64,000 nucleotides of DNA, taken from the NCBI GenBank assembly GCA_009760855.2, contig WPIO01000276.1:82016-146015 (forward strand). Reading direction: 5' to 3'. The notes beneath the pieces were generated by a model. That model worked only from the letters and a program-made list of their open reading frames with translations. It was not told where the DNA came from and did no database searches. The translations under genes were made by a program, and so were the position numbers. Shown here one piece after another: positions 44,712 through 55,948 of the stretch. Every line of letters starts with the position of its first letter. The first letter of the stretch is position 1. This stretch comes from Cristatella mucedo (taxonomy: Eukaryota; Bryozoa; Phylactolaemata; Cristatellidae).

Positions 44712-44816
44712 TACTATTCTATTGCGTATCACTTTGCAGCAAATGTAAAGCGCCTAGAAAGAGATTAAGTTCTCTGAGGGCACTTTATCAAGTGCAATAT
44801 TATTATTATTATTATT
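44712..44816 (+). mobile_element. Very short L2 family I insertion in segment B
   Basis: About 105 bp of 3' end (gcagcaaatgtaaagcgcc and an ATT tail), absent from the forward B copy at about 22,215, hence a later insertion. Confidence 0.88.
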
Positions 44817-45123
44817 AATATCAGTTGGCTATCATTTTGCCCAAAGTGAAGCGTTTGGGCTACTTATCACAGCAGCAGGGTATTATCACCAGCTCTACCC
44901 AATCCGGGCATTCGGGCGGCATGGGTAGGGAACCAGCTTCAACTTCCTTTTACGGTAGGTACACAGCTATTGGACGCAGAGTCGATGCTATCTAGAGTCG
45001 ATGTTGGGCAGTCAACTAAAACGAAGTGGACGTTTGAATTTTCGGACTTGGAAGCTGGAAGGTGAAAATATCAGCTAGGAATTCGATTCCGAGTAGAAAG
45101 GTCAAAGGTTACATTGAGAAGCT

Positions 45124-45842
45124 GCACGATTTTGTCATAGCGTTGAATGCAAATGGCTCAAACTGCAACGGACGCAAAAACATCGCTGCGAACTTCCACA
45201 CGTGTATTTCCTCTGTGAACAAACGACGGTGTATTAGACTGTATTCCCACACGGATGCTGGCCAGTCCTCAAGCACGTGATGCCCCCCACCCAGCACGTT
45301 AGATACAGCCTCTCGTGCCTTTGCAGACCGTGACCGTGACAAATCGCTACGGCCCATAAACGGGGCCGTAAACTGGCCTCAGCGGCAATAACCCGGCCGT
45401 AAAAGCCAGCAGGCCATAAATGCCATTCGCATCTAAACGCCAGACGTAACGTAGCAGCCGCATCCCAAGACACCGAATCCGTTATGTGCATCAGCTTTAT
45501 TGGGTGGCGCATCAAGTTAGGCCGGAGCTGGAAGTCCGTACCGATTAGCTCTAGGCGAAATGGCGCAGCGTGGGCGACGTGGTAACGAGACTCGCGCCCG
45601 CGCCGGTGGCGCGTGCACCCTGAGCCTCCCGCTCGACCGCAGCGTCTAGAGGATAAATCCGGCCAATGGGCGCGCGACACGCCGCCGACCGCGTGCCAGT
45701 CGCTGTACGCGAGCGCCGGCCATCGAGACGAACGCCCAATGAGCAGAGGCGGACGCTCGCGCGTCTGTCGTTGGAGCAGATAACCGGACGTGTGCTGGCT
45801 TCTAGTCTCGCCGTCTCGCGAGAGCTGGCTGCTCGTGCAGCC
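45124..45842 (+). repeat. GC-rich segment C, left copy (inverted repeat with 56,083-56,785)
   Basis: The reverse complement lies at 56,083-56,785. Shared landmarks include GGGGCCGTAAACTGGCCTC, ACGTGGTAACGAG and the end GGCTGCTCGTG. Homology stops sharply after GCTGGCTGCTCGTG at 45,842. It may be a terminal inverted repeat bounding 45,124-56,785, or the outermost end of the palindromic unit itself. Confidence 0.8.
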
Positions 45843-45977
45843 CGCGTGAAACTGAAAAAGACGCCGAGCGCGTTTCTCCAGCGGGCATCAGAGTATCGGT
45901 GCCGATCTACCGTTTGCCTATTCATTAACTCCATCCATGTCTTCGCTGCCGAGAATCGTCCCCACCTGCTCACATGA
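45666..45977 (+). CDS. Conserved Arg/Ala/Leu-rich frame starting in left C segment
   Basis: 103 codons from ATG in a good context (ccaATGg). The first ~60 residues (MGAR, RERRPSRRTPNEQR, TLARLSLEQ, LASSLAVSRELAAR) are kept in the same frame at the inverted copy (56,248-55,949). The pattern suggests an amphipathic helix. Beyond the repeat boundary (after AARAARV) the two proteins differ completely. The opposite-strand frame is also open in both copies, so coding is plausible, not proven. Family unknown. Confidence 0.35.
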   Translation: MGARHAADRVPVAVRERRPSRRTPNEQRRTLARLSLEQITGRVLASSLAVSRELAARAARVKLKKTPSAFLQRASEYRCRSTVCLFINSIHVFAAENRPHLLT

Positions 45978-47383
45978 GCACTTGCACTCTCACTTGAGTG
46001 CGGCAAGAGATCTCTCTCGCAGCGATCGGTGCCAGGAGAGCCGAGTAATTGAGGGTACGCCTGGGGCGCCCCTGGAGTCGACCTCCGCCGGCGGCTGCCT
46101 TGCTGCTAGCGGTTTCGTAAGACGCTGCATCCAGGAAGGATATCGTGAGAAGCGGGCGCCTTGTGCGAAGCGCAACGCGACGTTGAGCTACGGAGGCGTG
46201 AGCCACGGTCGGCGGCTCTTTCTGTTAACTTCCGGCCCTGCACGCATCGGGCGGCGAGGTTAGGCGCCTCGGCATCATCACGAGAGCTCGAGCGCGAGGT
46301 GCCACCAGGCGGCTGTGCTGCAGTCCGTCAGCCGACGTCGTCGCGAAGGTACTGCTTTTGGTCTAACCGATTTTTTTTTCCGGTCGCACGTGCTCACTCC
46401 CTCTGCCGCCGGATCTCTCTCGGAGCGTTCGCAATCCGACCTCGCCTGGTGCTGGCGAGGGGTATCCTGGGTAGGTCCACAAAAATTGTCAATTTTTTTT
46501 TCAAAATTTGCGTATTAAATATAAACTAGTTATAAATGCAAGCTCAAATATTGGTGGTTGTAAGATGACTGGAATATGGTCAATAAAATTATTTTGTAAG
46601 ACCTATTGAAACCGGAAGTCATACATCGAGTTCAACAAAATAACTTACTTTGACAAATAACTGAGCCGGAATGGCGGTTTTTTTTTCGGGGAACTCTGCG
46701 AATATAAGCTACTCAGCCATAAACGCACCCTCAAAAATTTATGGGGAGAATGATACAACGTAAAAATTTCCCGGAAATGACACGCCCATCGAGATCACAC
46801 GTCCGACTGATAGTATAACAAAATTATAAAAGAGCAAACCCCCTATCAGCAGGGTGCCTAGTCCAACGTCTGCTTCCCCGCCGCGCCCATAGCAACCGGC
46901 GGTAAGCGGCATTCCAAGGCCCACTCCTTATTGACTTGGCAGAAACCTGTTTACATTGGTATGTTTACATCGGATCAAAAACCGGAAGTGACTGTCATTC
47001 TGCCAGCAGATGAATATTAGGGATAATGTGTTGAGAATTTGCTGCTGCCGGGGCCGCCTTAACCAAGGAGTCCATTATCACGGCACCGCACGAGTCCTGG
47101 GACAGCTGATCCAGTTCCTGTAGCCGCCATAACGCACGAGGCAACGGCCACGAGTGGTCCTTTCTTCGACGGCCGGTCAGCTTGGTGACTTGGATGGAAC
47201 TACCGCGTCGTTTACTGGAAGCCAGTCTGAAAATGTTGATTTGTTTCTATTCGAGGAAATTTAGGTGATTTCAAGTTCTCATTTATGTCGTTAATAGTTA
47301 GATATTTGTATTGGCGAATGCCGGTGAGCCGCCCGGCTGTAGCCTGGATTGCCGGACTGAGGTATGAGACCTATCGCGGATAT
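45843..47383. other. Unassigned region: GC-rich block then AT-richer DNA
   Basis: About 45,843-46,470 is CpG-rich and resembles a promoter/CpG-island-like stretch. It contains overlapping Arg/Ala-rich frames on both strands that I treat as composition artefacts. From about 46,480 to 47,383 the DNA is plainer with only short frames. No repeat or gene is recognised. Confidence 0.35.
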
Positions 47384-47830
47384 GTAATGTAATGCATCTC
47401 CGTCAGTAACTCCACAAAGTCAAAAAGACCATGTGGGTGTTACGCAGGAGAGTTTTGTATAGCGCACTCACAGCCTAAGCGGCTTTCAGTACGCATTCGG
47501 TAGCCAACAGACTTCGTCTCACGCAACAAAGAGAAAGTGGGAAGCATAGCAGAGTTAGGAGAGCAGTTTAGCCTTTTTAAGGAAGGTCACAAGTTGAGGA
47601 ACGGCGATAGCTTCGATCGGAGGGGACTTAATGGAGGCACGAATGTGCACAATTTTTTCAGTCAAGAAGGCTGAAAACGTTTCGGCTGAGCCCTTAATAT
47701 CTGGGGAGTCAGACCTGACATCATTGGCCAGGAAATGGTTTGCTATCTTATAAATCTGTTTAGTGTCCGACTGGCAGGAATTCAGTTTTCTAATGAAAAA
47801 AGAAGCCACGGCTTGATCTGCTAAGGCTGT
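47384..47830 (-). mobile_element. L2-like family II copy with the RT deleted
   Basis: Minus-strand ORF 47,809-47,555 covers the segment just before the RT (RKLNSCQSDTK, FSAFLTEKIVHIRASIKSPP). It joins directly to the family II 3' end (from TCTCCTAACTCTGC to gactttgtggagttac) and the pentamer tail. About 1.6 kb corresponding to 52,885-54,480 is missing. Confidence 0.85.
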
Positions 47831-49814
47831 ATAAGGATCTTGTTAGGTTGACCTATTGCAAAGATCCATATTTATCTATTCATTGAATATGTTGAATGTT
47901 GAATAATATTGAATGTACGTGCGATGGTAGCGTTTCCTAGTGCTGCCTCTTGGTTAAAGCATGGGGTTTTGCAGTTTATCTGCAAACGACAGTCCAATGC
48001 CTGCTGACATTTATGTCATATCTCCTAAAATAATGATCTGAAAACCTTAAAACTTTGGAATATTTGATCGAGTGTAGTTACAGAATCATTCCAGCCTTCT
48101 CGCATGCATATTAGACCTCAGTAGATAGACTTGTTTTGGTCAAAACTGGCTGTGTTTGTCGTGCTAAGCCTTTGTCATCCTTTCACTCACATGGCGTAAA
48201 AATGTCACAGGTAGGCTACTTGTGACCCAATCAACGTGAAATTTGAAGTACGTGCTCATAAGTATGTTTCGATGTTGTATGGTGACAAATAAAGTAACAC
48301 TCTTGTTATTTCATGTCACCTGCATGCTTTGGCACCTTAAGTTGGCTTCTCTAAGTGCTGTCACAACAGTAGTCCTTGGTACCAGGTACATTGTTCGACT
48401 TGGTCGATACTGGGCCGATCTGTGTGAAACTTGGAATATAGGTGGAGCTCACCTGTCTCCACACTCCCCACCTGTGCATGTATGCATGATGGGTGTGTAA
48501 GCATATAATGTGCCTGTCACAAAGTGTCCGTGGGCTGTGTTCGTAATGACAGTCAACAGTTTGAGAAGTCAAAATTTTTTAAAGTTTTTTGTGGGGGGAG
48601 TGTGTCCAGTAGAAAGTCTTGCATTTTTTAGTGGTTTGCTATATTTCTGCAAAAACATTTTTTGGATCAGAAAACTGACGAGCTGGCTTTTACCAGCAGT
48701 GCTATACGTGACTTTGGACTTTTAAAGATCATCAGAAGGTCAAAATATCAGGTATATTATATCAAACAATAGCTAATGCTACCAGTGTTCTTCGTGCGTA
48801 TTTTCATGCCAATCAGTTTACTGGTCTTCGTACAATATTTTTTAAACATGCTTTTAGAGGGACAACTCCCCCTATTGGCGGCCATTTTGAGGGATAACTC
48901 CTGCTACTGCAGGACTTACCCCCAAACACGGCAACAAACGTCGCCGTGCAGCCGAGTGCCGGCGCGAGCCGAGCAATCATGACGGATTGCCGATCTGGTC
49001 CGGTTTCCGTCTCGGCGATCGCGACCTCCCGAAAGGGAGTGCGATTGTGCTAGCTTGCGAGCACACACAGGAATTCCGGCGGCCCTGGGTCAGCTTGACA
49101 GCTTGCACCAGTGAGCTCACCCACACACCCTTCTGCTCGACCGACCCCTGTCCAAGGGTCGATAGGCTGAGCCAACCGGCGGCAGCTAGGTCGTCACAGC
49201 ATTGCCGAGTCGCCTCGGACACGCCCCGCCGTATTCCCTCTCAGCTCCCCCCCAGCAGCCGCCGTTGCCTTCGCCACTGCAGCCTTGGTCGCAGCAGTCG
49301 CAGTCGCCACCGCTACGCCGTGGCCATGTGTGCGACAATCGTGGCCGTGAGGAAGCAGATCAAGTTGCTTAAAGATGACCGCTAGCTGCGAGAGTCCATT
49401 TTGAAGGCGGCCAAGCAGAACTACTCGCCGTGACTCAAGCCGGCGCCAGCCCATTGCACCGTCACTGCCTCCGAGCTGGACGGCATCGTCAAAAGTAGCA
49501 TGTTTTTGAACATAATGTAGCCTAGGGCTCGACCTTTGCATATCAACAAGCTGAGAGCCGATCGCTTGTCTAGAACTCGCTCAAGTCCCTAATCTTCATA
49601 ACTTTCAAAAACATACTACTTCATGTGTTCCACCAAAATTAGTAAACTGTCGTAATAAGTTTTACTTCCCAAAGAAAGAAAACCTAAAACTCATAGGAAA
49701 TTACCTGACTTTCGAAAGAATTTGGTTATCCAAATATATGATGAGATTTTGCAGTATAAAACTAAAGTTAGATCGAGTCTAGCTAATCTATCAAAAATAA
49801 GATATATAATTTAA
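47831..49814. other. Unassigned region with GC-rich block 48,910-49,400
   Basis: No repeat in this window matches it. Both strands are open across 48,987-49,541 (132 codons plus; 115 codons minus), typical of GC-rich DNA. Without conservation or splice signals I do not call a gene. It may be unique host sequence. Confidence 0.3.
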
Positions 49815-50775
49815 CACGGATGGCAGCAAATTTTCTAAAACTAAACGATGATAAAACTAACTACAAGTTTTGGGAAACCAAGTTTGATTCATAAATAGGA
49901 AAGGTTGACTCTCAAAATTGGCTCTGCCAGCATATCTCCAGTTGAATCAGCTCGAAATCTAGTTGTCATGTTCCAAAGTGACTTCTCGTTAGACAACACA
50001 TCAGCTCCACAGTCAAGTCTGCATACTTTCAGCCACATAACATTGCTGAAATTCGGGCTTGTTTACATAAGGATACCACGTCTAAGTTAGTCCATGCATT
50101 TGTGACATCCCGTCTTTACTTCTGTAACTCACTGCTAGCTTGCCTACCGGCCTGTGCAAGCAGGCGATTACAGCTGGTGCAAAACTCCAAAGCTAGGCTT
50201 GTCTGTGGTCACCCTACTTTTCAGCGACCTGCACTGGCTACGAGTCAATCAACGGATCGACTTCAAGGCTGTTTTACTCACTTTTAGTTCACTTCATTCT
50301 TTAGCTCCAGCCTATCTCAGATCTTCTCCCCACCAGGCCAAACATCGTATCATCTGCTTTTCGGAATCCATCAGTTTACCAATACCTCGTACAAACCTCA
50401 AATCTTTTGACAACGTGAATTTATCTGGTATGCTCCCAAAGCTTGGAACTCACTCCCTACTTGTGTCAGAACGTCCCCTGACTTGATTATATAAAAAAAT
50501 TAAAAACACCTATTAAGGACAGCATTTAGTGGGTCCTCGCAATTCGTTCTTGATGTGCTTATGTGTGCTGACACTGTGCATGCTGCCACTAACCACACTT
50601 GCATGCTGACCTTGTGCAACTCACCCCTAACCATGTTATACATGTTTGTTTATCAAGCACGATATTACTCACCATTCAATCGTGTTTCCCTTTACTGCAA
50701 ATGTAAAGCGCCTAGAAAGAGATTGACTACTCCGAGGACGCTTTATCAAGTTCTTTAATATTATTGTTATAATTA
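49815..50775 (+). mobile_element. L2-like family I, 5' truncated decayed copy
   Basis: Starts in the RT after the catalytic box (ANFLKLNDDKTN region) and runs through IGSASISPVESARNL, SRLYFCNSLL, the 3' UTR and an ATATTATTG-type tail. Several frameshifts are present. Confidence 0.88.
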
Positions 50776-50812
50776 ATTTCCTAATATTACTCATGCAGTC
50801 TCTTTCTTTTCA

Positions 50813-51004
50813 GCACCGACTGCATTGATAGTACCAATTGATGGTGTTCTTGCTGAAAACGGCACATGTAAAAGATCTACCCTGGAATCTATTTCAAAAT
50901 TTATTTCCAAGATAGCACATGCTTCATCTGATGAAGTAATTACAAAAGGAGAGTTTGAAGATATTACAATGGAGCGTTCACCAAAACAAGCTTCTTCTGT
51001 TTAA
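50813..51004 (+). other. Ambiguous open segment preceded by an acceptor-like site
   Basis: On the plus strand, tttcttttcag is followed by a 63-codon frame (TALIVPIDGVLAENG to KQASSV, TAA). The minus strand is open over the same bases and is the coding strand of the neighbouring virus-like genes. I cannot decide between them. Confidence 0.25.
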
Positions 51005-51029
51005 TTACTTGCAGTTTTTGTCTAACAAA

Positions 51030-51430
51030 ACTCTTTGTAACATCATCGACCCAATAACGTACTGGCTGGCCTTTCATTACCATTGTTCTAACAATAATAC
51101 TTTGAGTTAAACTCTATATCTGATCAATAGCTCTTCTTTTTTTATCTTATCCTACACTGGTGCTAATAAATAGCTATTAGTTGTTCCTAGTTTCATTTTT
51201 TTGTCGTTCCCCTACTTCTCTATGATATTTTTGTTCATTTAGTTTTACGATTTCTTTTTTGGTTGCCTTAGCGAGTTCTTCACCAATTTTTCTTGCAATA
51301 CTATTATTTAGGTAATAAATAATCTTTGTTAAAATATCAATATACTCTTTATTTCTAACATAATCTCATTTATTAATGCTTTGTAATTTATTTTCATATT
51401 GCGCAATATAGGCTCTTTCTGCTACTATTC
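51030..51430 (-). pseudogene. Lys/Glu-rich helical protein remnant in virus-like segment
   Basis: Minus-strand pieces YIAQYENKLQSINK, YIDILTKIIYYLNNS and EELAKATKKEIVKLNEQKY form a charged helical stretch. After a frame change comes MVMKGQPVRYWVDDVTK (about 51,095-51,045). Stops are frequent. It lies downstream of the fibre-like remnant in the same orientation. No family is recognised. Confidence 0.35.
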
Positions 51431-51499
51431 GTTTCCTCCTTTCACTAATTCAACACTCTTTTTACTAGTAGTTTCATATTACCCGTGTTCCAAGTCTGT

Positions 51500-52040
51500 T
51501 TTCGTTTCTTTTGCAAACTATCCTTTAATCTCTTTTCCTGGATCTACGGTTATCTTCTTTGGCCATTGTAAAGAACCATTTGTAGAAATATCTATTATTG
51601 CTTGTGTTATTTCTGTAAAAGACTTTGTTTTAATTGGCCTTGAATACTTGGTCTTAGGGATACACAGTTGCATGAACCAATTACCATCAGGCTTACTAAG
51701 ATTAATGGTAGATCATTCTTCCTTTACTAAGAATAAGCAACAAATGTATTTATAATAGAATTTATAAATCTTGGATTTAATGATACAGGAATTACTTCTG
51801 TTATTTTTTTACTGTTTTGTTAGAGTAAGATTTATTTGCAGCATAAGCAGGATTAACAGGATCAGCAATAATAATTATTGAGTTAATATTCATATTTTAA
51901 TCGTTAGTTGCAGGATAACCTTTTAGCATTACATCTCGTTTTAATCCACCATAAGTAACATAAATACTTCAGGAAGAACACTAGGTGTAGTATTAATATT
52001 ACCTCTTTATAGAGGAGTTTTACGAGTGCCTAGCTAAAAT
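51500..52040 (-). pseudogene. Fibre-like protein remnant, C-terminal part
   Basis: Minus-strand reading gives LKGYPATND, NMNINSI, then DPVNPAYAANKSY, a repeat type seen in trimeric phage-tail-fibre-like proteins. A later piece reads PDGNWFMQLCIPKTKYS and ISTNGSLQWPKKITVD. Frames change several times. It continues the gene broken by the L2 at 52,045-54,658. Confidence 0.45.
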
Positions 52041-52044
52041 ATTT

Positions 52045-54658
52045 CTGTGTGACAGGCCGGTACTGATTGTAGGAGACTTCAATATTCACGTTGAAAACCC
52101 TAGCAACAGCCCGGGCCGCTCATTTCTTGACTGTCTGGAGAATTTCGGTTTGGCCCAACACGTTATTCATAGCACCCACGTCGGTGGCCACATTTTAGAT
52201 CTCGTGATCACTAAGGATGTCCTACCCACTGACCTTGTGGTGTGCCCACTGACCCTCTCAGATCATTGTTCGGTCTCGTTTACTGTTCCTGCTCCCTCGT
52301 ACGTACAGGGCAATGTTGAATTTGCCAAACGACGTAACTTACAAAGCATTGACATTGACAAGTTTTTGAAATCTGATTGTGATGCAGGTCTTCTTGATCT
52401 GCTTTCAGACTCGCCCGGCCACCTCGATACCCTCATTGATGCGATGAACATGGCACTCGTGAGTGTTCTTGACAAGCATGCTCCCGTTCGCTCTATTAAT
52501 GTTCATAGTCGTGGAGATTCCTTGAAATTTAAAAAAAGCTCCTTCAGATGCGCCGGGTTAAGCTTAGGCTAGAACGTCGTTTCAAGAAACCGGGGTCTGA
52601 GGCAGATCTAGTCAATTTTAAAGATTCCTTCGCGTTTACACCCGAAAGCTTACAAAAACTAGGGCTTCTTTTTTCATTAGAAAGCTGAATTCCTGCCAGT
52701 CTAAACCGATTTAAAGACAGTAAACCATTTACTGGCAAATGCTGCATGGTCTGTCTCCCATGATATTAAGGGCTCAGCCGAAACGTTTTTAGCCTTCTTG
52801 ACTGAAAAAATTGTGCACATTCGTGCCTCCATTAAGCCCCCTCCGACCAAAGCAATCGCCGTTCCTCAACCTGTGACCTTTCTTAAAAGATTCTCTGATG
52901 TTTCTGCCTGTGATGTGGCTTCCTTAATAAGGTCTAGCAAAACAAGCTCGTCTCCTGAAGACCCTATACCTTCATCTCTGTGGTCTTCACTAGCAGACCA
53001 ACTTAGCCCTGCCATAACCAAGATTTTTAATGCTTCTTTGGGAAAAGGAGTCGTTCCCAAGTCCTTCAAATCGGCAATCGTTAGACCTATTCTTAAAAAG
53101 CCTGGATTAGACACAGAGGTCCTAGCAAACTATCGTCCAGTTTCCCTTCTTCCGTTCTTATCAAAGATTATTGAAAAAATTGTTGCTCAGCAGCTAGTTC
53201 AAAATATTGAACATAATGGAATGTCAGAAACATTTCAATCAGGTTTCAAGAGGGAGCACTCTACTGAAACTGCTCTCCTCCGTGTTAACAATGACATTCT
53301 ACGTGGCAACGACGACCGGATTGTCACTGCCCTAGCTCTGCTAGATCTGTCTGCTGCCTTGAACACCATTGATCACGTAGTTCTGCTTGAACGATTGAGA
53401 ACAACGATCGGTCTGGCAGACGAAGGGCTAGCGTGGTTTAAATTCTACTTGTCTGATCGTGTTAAATCCGTGTCGTGTGGGGGTCAGGTCTCTGACACAA
53501 GAAGGATCACCTGTGGAGTCCTTCAAGGGTCTGTACTTGGTCCCTTGCTGCTCTCCATTCATACGAAACCTCTGGGTAAAGTGATTAAGGTACCTGGAAT
53601 AGGATATCACTTCTATGCTGACGATACTCAGTTGTATTTGTCATTCAAATTGTCAGAATCTGCTGCAGCAACTGAGAAACTGGATGCTTGGGTTGCTGAT
53701 ATTCGATCCTGAATGTCCGAAAACTTCTTGAAATTAAGTGATGATTAAACCGAACTGCTGCTCATAGGACACCCTAAGCGTGTGGCTGGATTAAAAGGCT
53801 TTGCCGTCCTAATAGGTGACGCTATTGTGTGGCCATCACCACTTGCTCGAAATTTAGGTGTCGTGTTCGACAGCTGCCTCAATTTCAAAAGTTTCATTAG
53901 GAAGACTGCCTCTACAGCTAGCTATTGCATCCGATCCCTGTCCAAGATTAGGAGCTGCCTCCCACAGTAGCTTGTAAAAATTTAACTAGCTCTTTAGTTC
54001 TGTCTCGGCTTGGTTATTGTAATTCCCTTTTGGTTGGGCTGCCAAAGAAAGCTATTATGCTACTGCAGCTGACAATGCATATGGCTACAAGGCTGGTCTT
54101 CAAGTCCAAGCGGTTTGAGCACGTGTATCATTTGCTGAAGGAGCTAGGATTGTTGCCAGTGGAGCAAAGGATACAGAGCAAAGTTCTTAAGCTGACCCAC
54201 AAGGCCCGCCACGGCTTGGCTCCTTCATACCTAGCTGAGCTGCGGCATCAGTTTCAGCCTGTTCGAGCCCTGAGGTCCTGTGTGGACAATAAATTAACTG
54301 CCTCATTCCTCAGCTTAAAGACAGTTGGCGACAGAAGCTTTAGCTCTGCAGGTCCTAGACTGTGGAAATCGCTTCCACAATTCTTATGCAGCGATAACTA
54401 CTCTCCTACTGCCGACTATTGCACAACGTTTTCAGCGGTCCTGAGCTGCTACTTCTATGCTAATCACTACCTCAACTGCTCTCCTGACTCTGCTATGCTT
54501 CCCACTTTCTCTTTGTTGCGTGCGACGAAGTCTGTTGGCTACCGAATGCGTACCGAAAGCCGCTTAGGCTGTGAGTGCCCTAAACAAAACTCTCCTGGGT
54601 AACACTCGAATGGTCTTTATGACTTTGTGGAGTTACAGACAGAGATACATTACATTAC
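52045..54658 (+). mobile_element. L2-like family II retrotransposon, longest copy
   Basis: Starts within the endonuclease (RPVLIVGDFNIHVENP), continues through LDLVIT and LSDHCSVSF (to 52,572), a linker, the RT (52,798-53,712) and the C-terminal region in two frames (53,782-53,970; 54,030-54,602), with a pentamer tail (acattacattacaa) to about 54,658. In the RT, YADD is present (residues 273-276 of the 304-codon frame), but the first catalytic Asp is Asn (AALNTIDH, residue 189). It is 5' truncated and inactive, and inserted into the virus-like segment. Confidence 0.92.
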
Positions 54659-54659
54659 A

Positions 54660-55190
54660 ATACTATAATTCCAATCGGTAGAAGTAATAGCAAATCCATT
54701 TATATTTAGATCGCCAGTCATCGCATCACCGGATTTTTAACCTAATTGCTTAACTGACTTAAATTAGTAGCATCACTTGGATTAACTTTTGGACCAAGAT
54801 TAATGGCAGCCAGACCTTGCTAATTTATTTATCCATTTCCAGTTACCATGAAATTTTAATCTGCATTGCTTTTTGTTGTTGCATGTGAAAGATTAAAAGA
54901 ATCACTAAGGCTAATAATTCTAATTCCATTTGATTCAAGATCTGACACTAGATAACCTTCCATTTTTGTGACATAACCACTAAGATATACTCTCCGATTT
55001 ATCCATATATTCATTGATTAAAACTGTTGATCTATTTAATACTTCCTTAGCAATTGGTACTATTCTAACAAATCTATCGGGATCTTCTTCTTCTACTATT
55101 TGCATCAACGGTCTTCTTATATAATTCTTTTTATCATTTCCTTATCATTTTATCATATCTTTTCCTTTTTTATTATTAAATCTGCCATAT
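54660..55190 (-). pseudogene. Fibre-like protein remnant, N-terminal part
   Basis: A minus-strand start MADLIIKKEK near 55,185 is followed by RRPLMQIVEEEDPDRFVRIVP and, after a frame change, LSGYVTKMEGYLVSDLESNG. Then come PSDATNLSQLS and SGDAMTGDLNINGFAITS near the L2 boundary. The SGDxMTGDLNMN motif with DATNL/AANKSY repeats is characteristic of trimeric fibre and tail-fibre-like proteins of phages and of virus-like elements. Stops and shifts show decay. The protein would be a virion surface fibre; this is inference from motif type. Confidence 0.5.
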
Positions 55191-55339
55191 TTTCTTATAA
55201 TATCAAACTAAAAAGTCAAAGTACTTCTTATCTTTAAGTAATAACATAAAAAGTTAGCTTCTGATATGAATATAAAACTCATATTGAGTTGAAACTCAAA
55301 ATTTACCAGCAGCTATGCAGTCTAGTGGTGGTTGTTTAC

Positions 55340-55908
55340 AGTTTAGTCAAGGAACACAATTTTCAAACTCAAAATAATAACATTCACTTAGTTTTAATAC
55401 ATGCAAACCTAATTGACACAGAGCATGATGCTGTTTAGGTATACAATCTTTAATATTACTTCTACTTCATAAGCATTTTATTTCTAATAAAGTATCTCCA
55501 TGAATTTTACCATCTGTTGAATATCTATAAACGCCATCACTAGTAAAACGATGATTACTATTTTTAAGTTTTACGTCAAGTTTCATTTCAAAAAACTTAG
55601 CAGCGATAGGTTCAAATACTTTACCAAATAGCATTTGCGGACACCTCGTATTAAAGTTTTTAGCAAAATAATTTTAGTTTTGTGTTAGCAATTATAGCAG
55701 TATTAACTTCTGTTTGATCACCAAAGACCATATCATGACCAAGTACAGAACAAAGTCCAGATCTGCCAATATTCAACGACAATAATTTTTTCCATTCATC
55801 GGAACCTTGCACAAAATCAAGTTTTTTATTATATATGTGGTTTAAATTTTTAAATGTCTTTTCCTTCATAAGCAAATGGTCCCTTACTGCTAGTAAATGG
55901 CAACCCAT
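55340..55908 (-). pseudogene. YqaJ / lambda-exonuclease-like viral recombinase remnant
   Basis: The N-terminal piece (55,908-55,660) has FVQGSDEWKKL then SLNIG.S..CSVLGHD, the usual start of YqaJ-type nucleases. The next frame (about 55,650-55,340) has GKVFEPIAAKFFE, SDGVYRYSTDG and the catalytic-type LEIKC, then HHALCQLGLHVL and CYYFEFEN. The order G..EP.A, DG, EIKC, Q matches the PD-(D/E)XK fold. A TGA follows LEIKCL, and a frameshift separates the two pieces. Family members are 5'-3' exonucleases used in viral recombination. Confident as a nuclease relative, dead here. Confidence 0.6.
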
Positions 55909-55948
55909 ATCTTTTAGAAGTTAGTTCAGCTGTGTTCTCATAGATAGT

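Larger units (their letters stand above)
42150..45123 (-). repeat. Segment B, inverted copy
   Basis: Reverse complement of 21,912-24,215, beginning with the inverse of about 24,190 (gtttctatttatcc region) and ending with AGCTTCTCAATG-like bases at 45,123. It holds an extra ~500 bp (about 43,870-44,390) with no counterpart in the forward copy and no supported gene. Confidence 0.85.

Noticed and set aside
45551-46529. Long Arg/Ala-rich ORFs on both strands (46,006-45,551; 46,161-46,529)
   Set aside because: GC-rich DNA lacks stop codons by chance; only the frame shared with the inverted copy is reported as a candidate.
48987-49541. 132-codon plus and 115-codon minus ORFs
   Set aside because: Mutually antisense frames in GC-rich DNA with no motif or second copy.
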